From CAIQQQ01 sp040399685 (GTDB lineage: Bacteria; Pseudomonadota; Alphaproteobacteria; Acetobacterales; Acetobacteraceae), in the NCBI GenBank assembly GCA_040399685.1, contig JBBART010000022.1:1-64000 (forward strand): 64,000 bases of DNA, written 5' to 3'. The position numbers and the translations under genes are program-made. Shown piece after piece: positions 8,859 to 18,694 of the stretch (the first letter of the stretch is position 1; each line of letters begins with the position of its first letter). Under the pieces are notes generated by a model, which ran no database searches, was not told where the DNA came from, and was given only the letters and a program-made list of their open reading frames with translations.

Positions 8859-10180
8859 AGCATGTCCTCCAGAAGAAAGACCAGCAGGCGGTCGAGTTCG
8901 ATCTGCGGAATGACGCCGCGTCCGCCGGGATCGAGCCGCTTGGGGGTGAAATGCGGCAGCGAGAGAAAAGGATGCGCCCAGTCGGACAATTCTGGCGGGC
9001 GGTCCGGCACCTCGCCGGGATAGGAGCGCACAACGCCCTGCCCCGCCACGTGGCCGCGCACCGCTGACACCGGGCGGGCGTCCAGCGTCCAGACGAAATC
9101 CTCGGTGCAGTTGATGGCGGCGATGGAAAAGGACTGCGACACGGCGCGGGCCGGGGTGTCGGTCAGGCGCGCCATCAGCGCCTGGAGGTTGGCGCGCTGG
9201 CGGCTGGCGACGTGGTCGGCCTTGGTGGCGGCGAAGGCGATGCGGCTGATTCCCCAAGGTTGCAGCCATGAGGGCAGCAGCGGGAGCGGTTCGCGGCGGG
9301 AGAGCGCGCGGGCGACGAGGCCGAGGGCGGCGGAGGCGTCGTCGAACGCCGTGCGGCCGGCGTGCAGGGCGCTCAGCAGGTCGGCCACCACGATCAGGCG
9401 GTCGATATGGGCGAAGCCGGGGGCGGAGAGTTCGTCCCGCACGGCGGCGACGTAAGCATCGTAGCGTTGCTGCATCAGGCTGGCGAGGCGACTGCTGCCG
9501 GCCATGGGGAAGAAATGCTGCCAGGGCGGCTGGTCGCCCGGGGTTGGCATGAGGAAACGGCCGGGTTGGAGCAACGAAAATCCATTGGTCTGGAGGGCGC
9601 GGAGGGTGGCCACATACAGATTGTGGCCGCTGAGAATCAGGTCTTCATCAGCCGACATGCCGGCGGGAAGGCCGCGCACGAAACCCATGAAGTCGCGGGC
9701 TTCCGGCAGGGTTTCCAGGCGGCGCAGCGTGCCGGTGGCCCAGTCGGCGTAGTTTTGGCCGAGCAACGGCAAATCGAGCAGCCATTCACCGGGGTAATCG
9801 ACAAATTCCAGGCGCAGACGCTGCGGAAGGGCCGAGAACATGCCTGGCCGGGTGATGTCGATGTCCAGCGCCAGCAGGCTGACGGCATCGGTGGGTTTCG
9901 GCCAATCTGGTGGGTCGGCGGCCAGGGAGGCGGATTTGGCCAGCGCGTCGAAGCGCGGCATCGAGGAAGCGCCGGCGGGGGGGATGGCCACGCGCATGCG
10001 GCGCCCGTTCAATTGCGCCCGCAAAGCTGGCAGGGCCGCCACGCCCCTGCCCTCGGCCAGAAGATTGACCGCCAGCGAAGTCAGAAGCGATGTCTTGCCG
10101 GACCGCCTCAGGCCAGTGACGCCAATGCGAACGCGGCGGCGCACGGGGATGAGCCCGCGCGCCGCCTCGATCAAATCCAT
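8855..10180 (-). CDS. YcjX-like P-loop NTPase
   Basis: This 441-aa protein starts with a P-loop, GVTGLRRSGKTSLLTSL. The Walker B-like segment is FVDYPGEWLLDLPLL. Both are features of the YcjX family, ATP/GTP-binding proteins that pair with YcjF membrane proteins. It is cytoplasmic and probably recruited to the membrane by the product of the overlapping downstream gene. The exact cellular function of the family is not established. The start ATG lies 10 bp after the glyoxalase stop, so it may be read through from the upstream operon. Confidence 0.88.
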   Translation of the reverse strand: MDLIEAARGLIPVRRRVRIGVTGLRRSGKTSLLTSLAVNLLAEGRGVAALPALRAQLNGRRMRVAIPPAGASSMPRFDALAKSASLAADPPDWPKPTDAVSLLALDIDITRPGMFSALPQRLRLEFVDYPGEWLLDLPLLGQNYADWATGTLRRLETLPEARDFMGFVRGLPAGMSADEDLILSGHNLYVATLRALQTNGFSLLQPGRFLMPTPGDQPPWQHFFPMAGSSRLASLMQQRYDAYVAAVRDELSAPGFAHIDRLIVVADLLSALHAGRTAFDDASAALGLVARALSRREPLPLLPSWLQPWGISRIAFAATKADHVASRQRANLQALMARLTDTPARAVSQSFSIAAINCTEDFVWTLDARPVSAVRGHVAGQGVVRSYPGEVPDRPPELSDWAHPFLSLPHFTPKRLDPGGRGVIPQIELDRLLVFLLEDML

Positions 10181-10190
10181 GACGGCGTAA

Positions 10191-10583
10191 TTAGGCGCGC
10201 TGGATCAGTTCGATCTTGTAGCCATCAGGATCTTCGACGAAGGCGATGATGGTGGTGCCGAATTTCACCGGCCCAGCCTCACGCGTCACCTTCCCGCCTG
10301 CTGCCTTGACGGCGGCACAGGTGGCGGCCACATCCGGCACGCCCACGGCGAGATGGCCAAAGCCGGTGCCGATCTCGTATTTGTCGACGCCGTAATTGTA
10401 GGTGAGTTCGATGACGGCCTGTTCCGGGTTGTTCTCGTAACCGACGAACACCAGCGTGTATTTGCCATCCGGCACGTCGTTGCGGCGGAGTTCCACCATG
10501 CCGAGCATCTTGGTGTAGAAGCCGACGCTCTTTTCCAGATCGCCGACGCGGAGCATGGTGTGCAGAAAGCGCATATTGGTCAT
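10191..10583 (-). CDS. gloA: Lactoylglutathione lyase (glyoxalase I)
   Basis: This 130-aa enzyme converts the methylglyoxal-glutathione hemithioacetal to S-lactoylglutathione. The metal ligands are visible: His in [10 protein letters not shown], Glu in [10 protein letters not shown], His in GFGHLAVGV and Glu in GYKIELIQ. The family signature is [15 protein letters not shown]. It lies directly after lpxI, 19 bp downstream, and before ycjX. Detoxification of methylglyoxal in the cytoplasm is the expected role. Confidence 0.96.
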   Translation of the reverse strand: MTNMRFLHTMLRVGDLEKSVGFYTKMLGMVELRRNDVPDGKYTLVFVGYENNPEQAVIELTYNYGVDKYEIGTGFGHLAVGVPDVAATCAAVKAAGGKVTREAGPVKFGTTIIAFVEDPDGYKIELIQRA

Positions 10584-10602
10584 GGCGTTCGTTTCCTATT
10601 GG

Positions 10603-11436
10603 TTAGTTTTTAACGTCGACACCGCACAGAAAGATGCCTGCCGCATTGGCGTCTGCGATGGTGGCCGCACGATCCGTCAACATGGTGCCGCCGGCCTCGA
10701 ACGCGATACCGCGCAGACCAGAAGCCGCGCAGGCGGCAATGGTTCCGGGGCCGATGGTGGGCAGATCCGCCCTGCGGTCCTGCCCCGGCTTGACCAGCTT
10801 GACCAGCACGCCACCTGGGCCAGGGCGTGCGAGATCGTGGGCGCGGCGCAGCATGGCGTCGGTGCCTTCGATGGCTTCCACCGCCAGCACGATGCCCATC
10901 TGGACCACGCAGCCCTGTCCCACGTCCACGGAGCCGAGTGCGCGCACCACGGCGATACCGCGATCGATATCGGATTGGGCCTGTGCGTCGGGGCCGGTTT
11001 GGGTCAGCAGGCCACGCGGGCCAAGCGATTCGGTGAGAATTTCATGGGCGCCGACGATGTTGAAGCCCTCCTCGGCCAACACCCGCACCACAGCCGCCAA
11101 CAGGCCGTCATCGCCGCCGAACGCGGCACGGCCAACGCGGGCCATGATGCGCACGCCTTCAGCATCGGGGCGCAGATCGAACACGGAGGGCCGGCGCACG
11201 GGGCCGACCAGAACAAGGTCACGCACCTTGGCCTGACGGAGTTGCGACAGAATCTGCCCCGCGGCTCCGAGTCGGACCACGGCGTGTGAATATGGGGAGA
11301 GAACCGAAGGCTCGGCAAACCCTTCAAGACCGATGAGGAAAACGCCGCGCCCCGCTGCTTGGGCCGCCGCTGCCACCTGGCCGGGCAGCGGGCCGCCACC
11401 GGCCAGAATGCCGACGACGGTTCCAGGCGCGCCCAT
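10603..11436 (-). CDS. lpxI: UDP-2,3-diacylglucosamine pyrophosphatase LpxI
   Basis: LpxI hydrolyses UDP-2,3-diacylglucosamine to lipid X and UMP in lipid A synthesis and replaces LpxH in alphaproteobacteria. The protein shows VGILAGGGPLP at the N-terminus, the DLVLVGPVRRPS segment, VVGAHEIL and the C-terminal DLPTIGPGTI. ATG 11436 (277 aa) was chosen. In-frame GTG 11439 and TTG 11442 lie immediately upstream. It follows lpxA after 21 bp. The usual next gene, lpxB, is absent here and gloA follows instead. Confidence 0.94.
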   Translation of the reverse strand: MGAPGTVVGILAGGGPLPGQVAAAAQAAGRGVFLIGLEGFAEPSVLSPYSHAVVRLGAAGQILSQLRQAKVRDLVLVGPVRRPSVFDLRPDAEGVRIMARVGRAAFGGDDGLLAAVVRVLAEEGFNIVGAHEILTESLGPRGLLTQTGPDAQAQSDIDRGIAVVRALGSVDVGQGCVVQMGIVLAVEAIEGTDAMLRRAHDLARPGPGGVLVKLVKPGQDRRADLPTIGPGTIAACAASGLRGIAFEAGGTMLTDRAATIADANAAGIFLCGVDVKN

Positions 11437-11457
11437 CACCAAGCGAAGCCCAGCATT

Positions 11458-12273
11458 TCAGCCTGCATCGTCGTCCGCATCTTCGATCGCCGCCGAGCGG
11501 ATGAGGCCGCGACGGCTGGGCGTGTCGATGAAAGCGAGCAACTCGGCCACCAGAACCTCATGGCCATAGGTGGCGCGGGCCTCTTCCACGCGCTCGGAAA
11601 ACACGCCTTCGCCCCGAAACATCAAACGAAATGCGGCGCGCACGGCATGGATCTGCGAACGCTCATAGCCGCGCCGCTTGAGGCCGACCACGTTCAGCCC
11701 GGCCAGATGCGCCCGGTTGCCGACCACTGTGCCGAAGGGAATCACGTCCGCCTCAACGCCCGCCATGCCACCGATCATGGCGGCGCGGCCGATGCGGGTG
11801 AACTGGTGGATCGCAGCACCGCCGCCAATGACCGCATTGGCGCCGACCGTGACATGGCCGCCCATCAGCACGTTGTTGGCAATGACCACATGGCTGCCCA
11901 GAACGCAGTCATGCGCTACGTGAACGCCGGCCATCAGCAGGCAATCATCGCCCACGCTGGTCAGGCCGCTGCCGGTGACGGTGCCGCGATGGATGGTGAC
12001 GTGCTCGCGGATCTGCGAGCGGGCGCCGAGTTCACAGCGGGTTGGCTCGCCTTTGTATTTCAGGTCCTGCGGCGCCATGCCGACGGTGGAGAACGGGTAC
12101 AGCACCGCCTCCGCACCAATGCGTGTATGGCCGTCGACGACGACATGGCTGATCAGGTTGGCGCCGTTTTCGATGGTGACATCGGCACCCACCTGGCACC
12201 AGGGGCCGATGTTGACATCGTCACCGATGGTCGCACCTGTGGCGACGATCGCCCTTGGATGAATTCCGCTCAA
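11458..12273 (-). CDS. lpxA: UDP-N-acetylglucosamine acyltransferase
   Basis: LpxA adds the first 3-hydroxyacyl chain to UDP-GlcNAc, the first step of lipid A synthesis. The 271-aa product has the left-handed beta-helix of hexapeptide repeats (for example GDDVNIGPWCQVG). It carries the catalytic His region MAGVHVAHDC and the C-terminal helical domain. It sits 4 bp after fabZ in the lpxD-fabZ-lpxA order conserved in proteobacteria. It is cytoplasmic and trimeric by family. Confidence 0.97.
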   Translation of the reverse strand: MSGIHPRAIVATGATIGDDVNIGPWCQVGADVTIENGANLISHVVVDGHTRIGAEAVLYPFSTVGMAPQDLKYKGEPTRCELGARSQIREHVTIHRGTVTGSGLTSVGDDCLLMAGVHVAHDCVLGSHVVIANNVLMGGHVTVGANAVIGGGAAIHQFTRIGRAAMIGGMAGVEADVIPFGTVVGNRAHLAGLNVVGLKRRGYERSQIHAVRAAFRLMFRGEGVFSERVEEARATYGHEVLVAELLAFIDTPSRRGLIRSAAIEDADDDAG

Positions 12274-12277
12274 TTGA

Positions 12278-12775
12278 TTACTTATCCATGATCATAGCGG
12301 CGTACGTCGCCTCGGCGACAGACACGCCATCGACGCGGGCAACCGCCTTGAATTTCCATACGTTTCCACGGCGACGCTCACGCACGACATGGATGCGAAG
12401 CTGGTCGCCGGGCACAACCGGGCGGCGGAACTTGGCGGTTTCAATCGTCATGAAATACACCAGTCGGCCGGCTGCGTGCGCTCCGAGGGATTCAACGACA
12501 AGAACAGCCGAGGTCTGCGCCATCGCCTCGATGATCAAGACACCGGGCATGACGGGGTGTTCGGGGAAATGACCCTGGAAGAAATGCTCGTTCACCGTGA
12601 CGTTCTTTACGCCCACGGCTGACTCGTTGAGCACGATGTCTTCCATGCGATCGATCATCAGCATCGGATAGCGATGCGGAATGGCGTGCATGATGCGCGC
12701 GATATCGATCATGGGGATGGTGACGGCCGCTGGTGCGCCGTCTTCGATGTGGGGCTCAGTTGTATCCATGGTCAC
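12278..12775 (-). CDS. fabZ: 3-hydroxyacyl-ACP dehydratase
   Basis: FabZ dehydrates 3-hydroxyacyl-ACP in fatty-acid elongation and competes with LpxA for that substrate. The 165-aa protein shows [11 protein letters not shown], the catalytic His in [12 protein letters not shown] and the catalytic Glu in [10 protein letters not shown]. The C-terminal VARVDG segment is also present. Its N-terminus (about 20 residues before IDIARIM) is longer than in E. coli. The gene abuts lpxD with no gap and precedes lpxA. Confidence 0.97.
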   Translation of the reverse strand: MTMDTTEPHIEDGAPAAVTIPMIDIARIMHAIPHRYPMLMIDRMEDIVLNESAVGVKNVTVNEHFFQGHFPEHPVMPGVLIIEAMAQTSAVLVVESLGAHAAGRLVYFMTIETAKFRRPVVPGDQLRIHVVRERRRGNVWKFKAVARVDGVSVAEATYAAMIMDK

Positions 12776-13900
12776 TCAGTCCGAACCCGCCTTTCCTGCC
12801 GGTCCAGTGGGAGAAGCGCCCGGATCCGGATTGTTGATCTTAACCGCACGATCAGCCGCACGTTCCGCCACGATTTTGCGCAACGTCGACAGATTGCGAA
12901 AGAAATTCTTCGCCGGCTCCGCTGGTGTGCCAACCCACTCAACGCCGGGCGGCACGTCTGTCATCACACCGGCCTTGCCGCCGATACGGGCGCCACGACC
13001 AATCCGCAAATGGCCGGCCACGCCGACCTGTCCTGCCAGAACCACGAAATCCTCAAGGACCGTGGACCCCGAAATACCCACCTGCGCCACGACAACACAC
13101 GCGCGACCTATGCGCACATTGTGGGCGATCTGCACAAGATTGTCGAGCCGTGAGCCTGCGCCGATCACGGTGTCCTGCGCTGAACCGCGGTCGATGGTGG
13201 TGTTGGCGCCGATCTCGACGTCATCCTCGATCAGCACACGGCCAAGCTGCGGCACGGTGATGTGCTGCGGGCCGGTGGGGCGCATGACGGTGGCGAAGCC
13301 GAAACCTTCCTGGCCAATCCGCGCACCCGGGAAGATGAACACCCGGCTGCCGATGATGGCATGGCTGATGGTGCTGTGAGCGCCGATGCGGGTGTGCGCC
13401 CCCATCGTGACGCCGGCAGCGATGAACGTGCCGGGGCCGACGCTGCAATACGCACCAATTTCAACATTGGCGCCGATGACGGCATGCGCACAGATCTCGG
13501 CGGTGGGATCGATACGGGCCGATGCATGGACAACAGCGGTTGGGTGCGCGCCGGGCTCGGCCGGTGGCAGCGGATGAAACAAGGCGGCCGCAGCCGCCCA
13601 CCCTGCATACGGGTCCCGCGTGATCAGCGGCGCGCAGCCGGTCGGCATGTGCCCGATCATGTCTGGGTGGACGATCACCGCACCAGCGGCGCTCGCCGCG
13701 AGGGCGCTGATGTATTTGCGGTTGTCGAGAAAGCTGATCTGCGTGGCGCATGCGGTTTGAAGCGGCGCCACGCCGGTCAGGTCAAGGGCTTCAAATCCAG
13801 CGGGAACCTCGGCCCCGATCGCTGCCGCGACCTGGGCCAGGGTGTGGTTGCCGGCCTGCGCGAAGAAACGCGGATCGCCGGCGGTCGAGACGGTCGCCAT
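12776..13900 (-). CDS. lpxD: UDP-3-O-(3-hydroxyacyl)glucosamine N-acyltransferase
   Basis: LpxD transfers the second 3-hydroxyacyl chain, to the 2-amino group, in lipid A synthesis. The 374-aa protein has the N-terminal uridine-binding domain with [11 protein letters not shown] run of hexapeptide repeats follows, and the catalytic His lies in QIAHNVRIG. The C-terminus extends to about residue 374 with a Pro/Gly-rich tail. It follows skp after 3 bp and precedes fabZ without a gap. Confidence 0.97.
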   Translation of the reverse strand: MATVSTAGDPRFFAQAGNHTLAQVAAAIGAEVPAGFEALDLTGVAPLQTACATQISFLDNRKYISALAASAAGAVIVHPDMIGHMPTGCAPLITRDPYAGWAAAAALFHPLPPAEPGAHPTAVVHASARIDPTAEICAHAVIGANVEIGAYCSVGPGTFIAAGVTMGAHTRIGAHSTISHAIIGSRVFIFPGARIGQEGFGFATVMRPTGPQHITVPQLGRVLIEDDVEIGANTTIDRGSAQDTVIGAGSRLDNLVQIAHNVRIGRACVVVAQVGISGSTVLEDFVVLAGQVGVAGHLRIGRGARIGGKAGVMTDVPPGVEWVGTPAEPAKNFFRNLSTLRKIVAERAADRAVKINNPDPGASPTGPAGKAGSD

Positions 13901-13903
13901 ACG

Positions 13904-14710
13904 CTAGCGGCGCGGCCCGGGTGCAGCGGCCGGAGCGATCGCCGCCGACACGCCGTCAGCCGGGATGACAACCGATGGCATCACCTTGTTCAACTGTTCG
14001 GCCACCTGGTCGGTGATGTCGAAGTCGTTGATGTTCAGAGCCACCTGCGCCCGGTGCATCACCAGATTCATGCCGTGGCTTTCGGCCACCTGGCGGATGA
14101 CAGCGACCAGCGTGCGCTCGATCTGGCCGACGCCGACCTGGGCTGCTTCCTGGATGATGCGGTTGCGGTCACGAAAGGTCTTCTGCGCGCCGGTGATCCG
14201 GTCCTGCAGTTCGCGCTCGCGGGTGCGGATCTGCTCGGGGGACATCGTGCTGCGCTGGCTGGCCAACTGCTGCTGCAGGTCGCGCCAGGCGGCCTGCTCT
14301 TTCTGGGCATCCTCGTTCAGCTTCTCACGCCGCTCGCCGATCACACGATCAACCGTCTGAGCGGCCTGCGAGGCGCGCATCACCTCCGGCACGCCCATGA
14401 CGCCGATGACGGCGGCCGGTGGCGAAGCGCCGCGCGGCAATGCCGGAAGTTCCGGCACGGGCGGCAGCTGGACCTGCGACAATGGCTCGCTGTCCTGCGG
14501 CAGGGCGGAAGGCTGCCCGGACATGACGGGTGGCTGCAAAGCGGGTTGGCGAACGGGTGGGGCCGGACGCGCAGCCGGTGGCGGCGTTGGACGCGCAGGC
14601 TGGGCTGCGCGCGGCGTGCCGGGTATGAAATAATCCTGGGCTGCCGCGGGGGCGATCCCCCACGGAAGCAGCGCCACCAGAACGGCGGCGACAGCGGACA
14701 AGCGATGCAT
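13904..14710 (-). CDS. skp: OmpH/Skp family periplasmic chaperone with Pro-rich N-terminal extension
   Basis: Skp-type chaperones hold unfolded outer-membrane proteins on their way to BamA. The 268-aa protein has a signal peptide ending AAAQ near residue 25. An unusual Pro/Ala/Arg-rich stretch of about 70 residues follows. Next comes the OmpH domain, with a charged coiled-coil region (EKLNEDAQKEQAAWRDLQQQ to RTRERELQDRI) and a C-terminal beta part. ATG 14710 gives a clean signal peptide. The longer upstream frame overlaps bamA and is rejected. It starts 6 bp after the bamA stop. Confidence 0.88.
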   Translation of the reverse strand: MHRLSAVAAVLVALLPWGIAPAAAQDYFIPGTPRAAQPARPTPPPAARPAPPVRQPALQPPVMSGQPSALPQDSEPLSQVQLPPVPELPALPRGASPPAAVIGVMGVPEVMRASQAAQTVDRVIGERREKLNEDAQKEQAAWRDLQQQLASQRSTMSPEQIRTRERELQDRITGAQKTFRDRNRIIQEAAQVGVGQIERTLVAVIRQVAESHGMNLVMHRAQVALNINDFDITDQVAEQLNKVMPSVVIPADGVSAAIAPAAAPGPRR

Positions 14711-14715
14711 GGTTG

Positions 14716-17073
14716 TTAGAACCTCGTCCCAAATCCGAAGCGGAAAAACTGTGCCTGGTCGTATTTCTTCTTCACGACGACAGGCGCGATATCGAGATTG
14801 ATCAGGCCGAACGGCGTACGCCACGAAACACCAACACCGGCACCCAGCCGCATTCCATGATCGTCCGCCACGGAGATCGAGGTGCCATTGCGGGTTTTGC
14901 TGCTGACACCGGACAGGGAGCCGACATCGACGAACGCTCGGCCGGTCAGACCCAGATCAGCCGAGATCGGCAGCGGGAAGCGCAGTTCGGTCGACTGGGT
15001 CCAGAGGAAGCTGCCGCCAAGGCTGTCGCCGCCGTCCTTTGCATGCGGACCCGCACCGCCAGACTGGAAGCCACGAAGATTGTCGCCGCCAAGGAAGAAA
15101 CGGTCGATGATCCGCTGGCTTTCGCCAAGATCGAACAGGTAGCCGGTGCCGGCAGACAGCACGACACCCCATTCCGGATCACCGGTCACGCTCTCAAGCG
15201 GGATGTAGTAGTTGCCGTCGATTTTGGCGCGGACATAGTGAACATTGCCACCGACACCCGCGAAGTCGGTGCCGCCACGGACGATGAAGCCACTTTTCGG
15301 ATCAGCGCGGGAATCGCGGTAATCAAGCGAAAGCGTCTGCCCGATCTGTGACAGCAGCGACGTGCCAGCCTCGTCGCGCACATAGATACTGGCGCCATCC
15401 TGCACGTTGTACACGCGCCGTTGCACCAGCGAATAGGTCCAGGCCTGGCGCAGATGCTCGCTGAATTCATACCCCAGCGAGACCGACGCGCCGACCCGGC
15501 GTTCGCTGTACTGCGCGATCGACTGGTTGTTGTTTTGCACGATGAACAGGTTGCCGCTGGCCACCAGGTTGCGATTCAGGAAATACGGGTCTGTCACCGA
15601 CAAATCCACTTGTGTGCGCTTCTGCGCCAACACACCGGTCACGCCGGCATCAACGCCGGTGCCGATGAAGTTGCGCTCACGCAGGCCAACGTTGGCGAGT
15701 GCGCCGGCATCGGTTGAGTAACCGCCGCCGATGGTCAGTTCGCCGGTGGCCTTTTCCTGCACGCTGGTGTTGATGATCGCCTTGTCCGGCGCCGAGCCGG
15801 GCTGCTGGGAGACCTGGACGGAGGTGAAATATCCCAGATCGTCCAGCCGCTGGCGCGACCGGCGGACCAGGGCGGCGTTGAACGCATCGCCTTCCGCCAG
15901 ACGGAACTCGCGACGGATGACGGTGTCCTTGGTGCGGACGTTGCCGGCGATGTCGATCCGCTCGACATAGACGCGCGGCCCCTCGCCGACCTCGAACATG
16001 AGATCGACGGTCTTTTTCGCCTTGTCGCGCGAGATCTGCGGCTTCACGTCCACGAACGCATAACCGCGGGTCTGCACTTCGTCGTTCAGCGCCGTGACGG
16101 TGCGCTCGACAGCATCGCCATCGTACCAGTCGCCCGTCTCCTGGGCGACGAACTTCTGCAGCGCCTCACCATCGAGGTTGCGCAGGCTGCTCTTCACCTT
16201 GATGTCGCCAACCCGATACCGCTCACCTTCATTGATCGTGAAGGTGAGGAAGAACGCCGATCGATCCGGCGACAACTCGGCATTGCCGCTGGAAATCTCA
16301 ACATCGGCATAGCCCTGGCGCAGGTAGTAGCGGCGCAGCAACTCCTTGTCGAAATTCACCCGCTCAGGGTCGTAGCTGTCCGAGGACGAAAGGAAGCGCC
16401 AGAACGCCTCTTCGCGGGAGCCGACGATTTCCTTCAGGCGGCTTTCGCTAAACGCGTGGTTGCCCACGAAGGCGATACGACTGACATAGGTGGAGGCGCC
16501 GTCATCGATCTCGAACACCAGGTCGATGCGATTCTGATCGAGCTGGATGATCTTGGGTTCGACGCGGGCGCCGAAGCGGCCCTTCTTGGCATAGGCGTCG
16601 AGGATCTTCTGGCGATCAAGCTGGGCCAGCGCCGAGGTGAACACCGCGCGCGGCCGAAGCTGGACCTCGCTGCGCAGGTTTTCATCGGTCAGCTTCTTGT
16701 TGCCCTCGAACACGATGCGATTGACGATGGGGTTTTCAGTCACCCGCACCACCAGCACGCTGCCGTCGCGGCGGATGTTGACGTCGGAGAACAGGCCCGT
16801 CGCGTACAGCGCCTTCAACGAACGGTCGAGACGCTCGGTATCGAACGCTTCGCCAGGCTGGGCGACCATGTAGGACTTGACGGTGCCTTCCTCGATTCGC
16901 TGGTTGCCTTCCACGCGAATGTCCGAAATCGGGGCGTTGGGCAACAAAGCCGCCGCCATCATCCGGGACGAAGGGGCCGTGGGGCGAGGCAGGCCCTGCG
17001 CCTGGCTCGACGGCACCAGACCTGGGAAGGCCATGCCGAAAACGGAAACCGATGCCAGCAGGGCTGCGCGCAT
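14716..17073 (-). CDS. bamA: Outer membrane protein assembly factor BamA
   Basis: BamA is the core of the outer-membrane beta-barrel insertase. The protein has a signal peptide ending SQAQ and five POTRA domains (first begins ISDIRVEGNQRIEEG). A 16-strand barrel follows, containing the conserved loop motif LRGF and ending GFGTRF with a terminal Phe. ATG 17073 (785 aa) was chosen. A TTG at 17082 is better spaced from GGGGAG and would add three residues. The TTG at 17130 is unlikely. It heads the skp-lpxD-fabZ-lpxA-lpxI block. The rseP/dxr/cdsA genes often found upstream are not here. Confidence 0.96.
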   Translation of the reverse strand: MRAALLASVSVFGMAFPGLVPSSQAQGLPRPTAPSSRMMAAALLPNAPISDIRVEGNQRIEEGTVKSYMVAQPGEAFDTERLDRSLKALYATGLFSDVNIRRDGSVLVVRVTENPIVNRIVFEGNKKLTDENLRSEVQLRPRAVFTSALAQLDRQKILDAYAKKGRFGARVEPKIIQLDQNRIDLVFEIDDGASTYVSRIAFVGNHAFSESRLKEIVGSREEAFWRFLSSSDSYDPERVNFDKELLRRYYLRQGYADVEISSGNAELSPDRSAFFLTFTINEGERYRVGDIKVKSSLRNLDGEALQKFVAQETGDWYDGDAVERTVTALNDEVQTRGYAFVDVKPQISRDKAKKTVDLMFEVGEGPRVYVERIDIAGNVRTKDTVIRREFRLAEGDAFNAALVRRSRQRLDDLGYFTSVQVSQQPGSAPDKAIINTSVQEKATGELTIGGGYSTDAGALANVGLRERNFIGTGVDAGVTGVLAQKRTQVDLSVTDPYFLNRNLVASGNLFIVQNNNQSIAQYSERRVGASVSLGYEFSEHLRQAWTYSLVQRRVYNVQDGASIYVRDEAGTSLLSQIGQTLSLDYRDSRADPKSGFIVRGGTDFAGVGGNVHYVRAKIDGNYYIPLESVTGDPEWGVVLSAGTGYLFDLGESQRIIDRFFLGGDNLRGFQSGGAGPHAKDGGDSLGGSFLWTQSTELRFPLPISADLGLTGRAFVDVGSLSGVSSKTRNGTSISVADDHGMRLGAGVGVSWRTPFGLINLDIAPVVVKKKYDQAQFFRFGFGTRF

Positions 17074-17322
17074 GCGAACCAAAAGCGATACTCCCCACTG
17101 CGGCGCCTCCCCACCAAACAGGGAGACCAACCACGGGCCCCTTTAGAATACCCGCCCAGGCCTTACAACACCACCCGCCTCGCGCATCGCTTTTCGATGT
17201 CATATGCCGCCACCATCGACGGATCCAGCAGATCGCACCGATCCTGACGTTGCGTGCGGGACCGCCGGGCGTCACGCCGCGCAACCGGCTGGTTGCGTTG
17301 CCCGCAGAAAGGGCGGCGGACG

Positions 17323-18562
17323 TTATAAAAGATCGGCGCTTTTTTGCATGAAGGCGTCGACATCAAGCTCAATATCATCAAGTTGCGCCCGTGACTGCGG
17401 GATCACATTCGTTTCCACATAAGATGCATAAATATTCTCAAGCCCTGCGGTCAGAACATAAAACGCAGGCGTTCCATATGTTTGCGCGAAGATTTCGATC
17501 ACCGTCGCACGGTGGACCATGAAGACGACCGACGACAACCCCGCCCCATGGAGACCAATGACGTGCGTGGCGCCGGCGAACAGGGCGATCTGATCGGTGA
17601 GACAGAGCACGGACAATACGACGCGGCTATACCCGTGCGGGCCGAGCGCTGAGAGCAATGCGTCCTCGTTGCGGAGTTGCCGCCCCGCGCTATCGGCACG
17701 GGAGATAAAAAATTTCTTTGGCGCATCACGATCGGATGTGTGCCGAGCCAGAAGCGCCGCCATCCCCATTGTCGAGCGTAGATAGGCCATCGCCCAGGGG
17801 GCTGCCTTCAAGGCTGGGTGGGGAACCGAGCGGATGTCGCTTGTCACCAGCAATTCGCGCGCGCGAACGGCCGTGCCGGGCTGGATCTCCACGATCCGAC
17901 TTCGATCAAACCCACACATGCGCAACGACTCGAACTGAAACGGAGCGGTCATGGGCGCCACAATTACATAGTGATCTGATCTTCTGGCGTAGGACCCCAG
18001 AACGGCGAGCCTGGGCAGCCAATCGACCAGCCAGTGGCAATACTGGGTTGGTGGCGCATCGTCGCACAGCACAATGGCAGTACCATCGATCGTTCTCGCG
18101 CCCTCCAGCGAAGCCGACGGATCGACATCGTAGAAATGCAGCAGGTTTGTGAAGCTACTGCTGTATTTTTTGACAATTGACCTGCCGTCATCGGCCAGAA
18201 CAACCGACATCCCACCAACGCTCCACAGCACGCCCCCCCCTCAGGCTCAGCGTTTGCAGCATAGGGGTGTAGGCATTTTCAACGCCTTCCACTGGAAAGC
18301 AGTCTGGGTGCCCGTTGAGATGCCGGGGAGACGGCAGCCGCCGGTCCATTGCATGAAAGATCGTTTTCTCAATCATGCGGTCATCTGGCAAAAAAGTCAG
18401 ATTTGTCGATTGGGGGTTTGTCTGGTGCCCCGCAGTGACGATGCGATCGAGCGCCTCATCCACCGAGCTACCTGCCGGGACGCCCGATTGAGAACCGAAC
18501 ATCGTCAGGACTGCGGAAAATGCCTGATATTTGTTAAGTTGCAACGAAATGGGGGAATGCAC
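17323..18562 (-). pseudogene. GT61 (DUF563) glycosyltransferase split by a G8 tract
   Basis: Two frames together encode one GT61-type protein. The N-terminal frame starts at GTG 18562, has a good ribosome site (GAGG) and reads about 108 codons in register. The C-terminal frame (from about 18231 to 17323) carries the family motifs YCHWLVDWLPRL, ISRADSAGRQLRNED and GLHGAGLSSVVFM. They meet at a run of eight G on the coding strand (18233-18240). Seven G would join them into a 412-aa protein, a normal GT61 length. GT61 enzymes transfer sugars in surface polysaccharide assembly. The break may be a real off-state of slippage, a mutation or a sequencing error. Confidence 0.8.
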
Positions 18563-18694
18563 CGCTGAACCTCGCCTCTATGCGGGCAGAGCATAGACCG
18601 AAACGCAACGGTTCAGAAGACGATTCCCGACGCCAGGCAGCGGGGGAGAAAATGAGCCAGCATAGAGCTGAACCCGCCCCCTCCCCGTTTTGTC

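Noticed and set aside
18563..18694. GC-rich repeats between the GT61 gene and aspS as a terminator
   Set aside because: CGGGGGAG and CTCCCCG pair only with a bulge and a ~25-nt loop, and no T-run follows on the minus strand. The evidence is insufficient.
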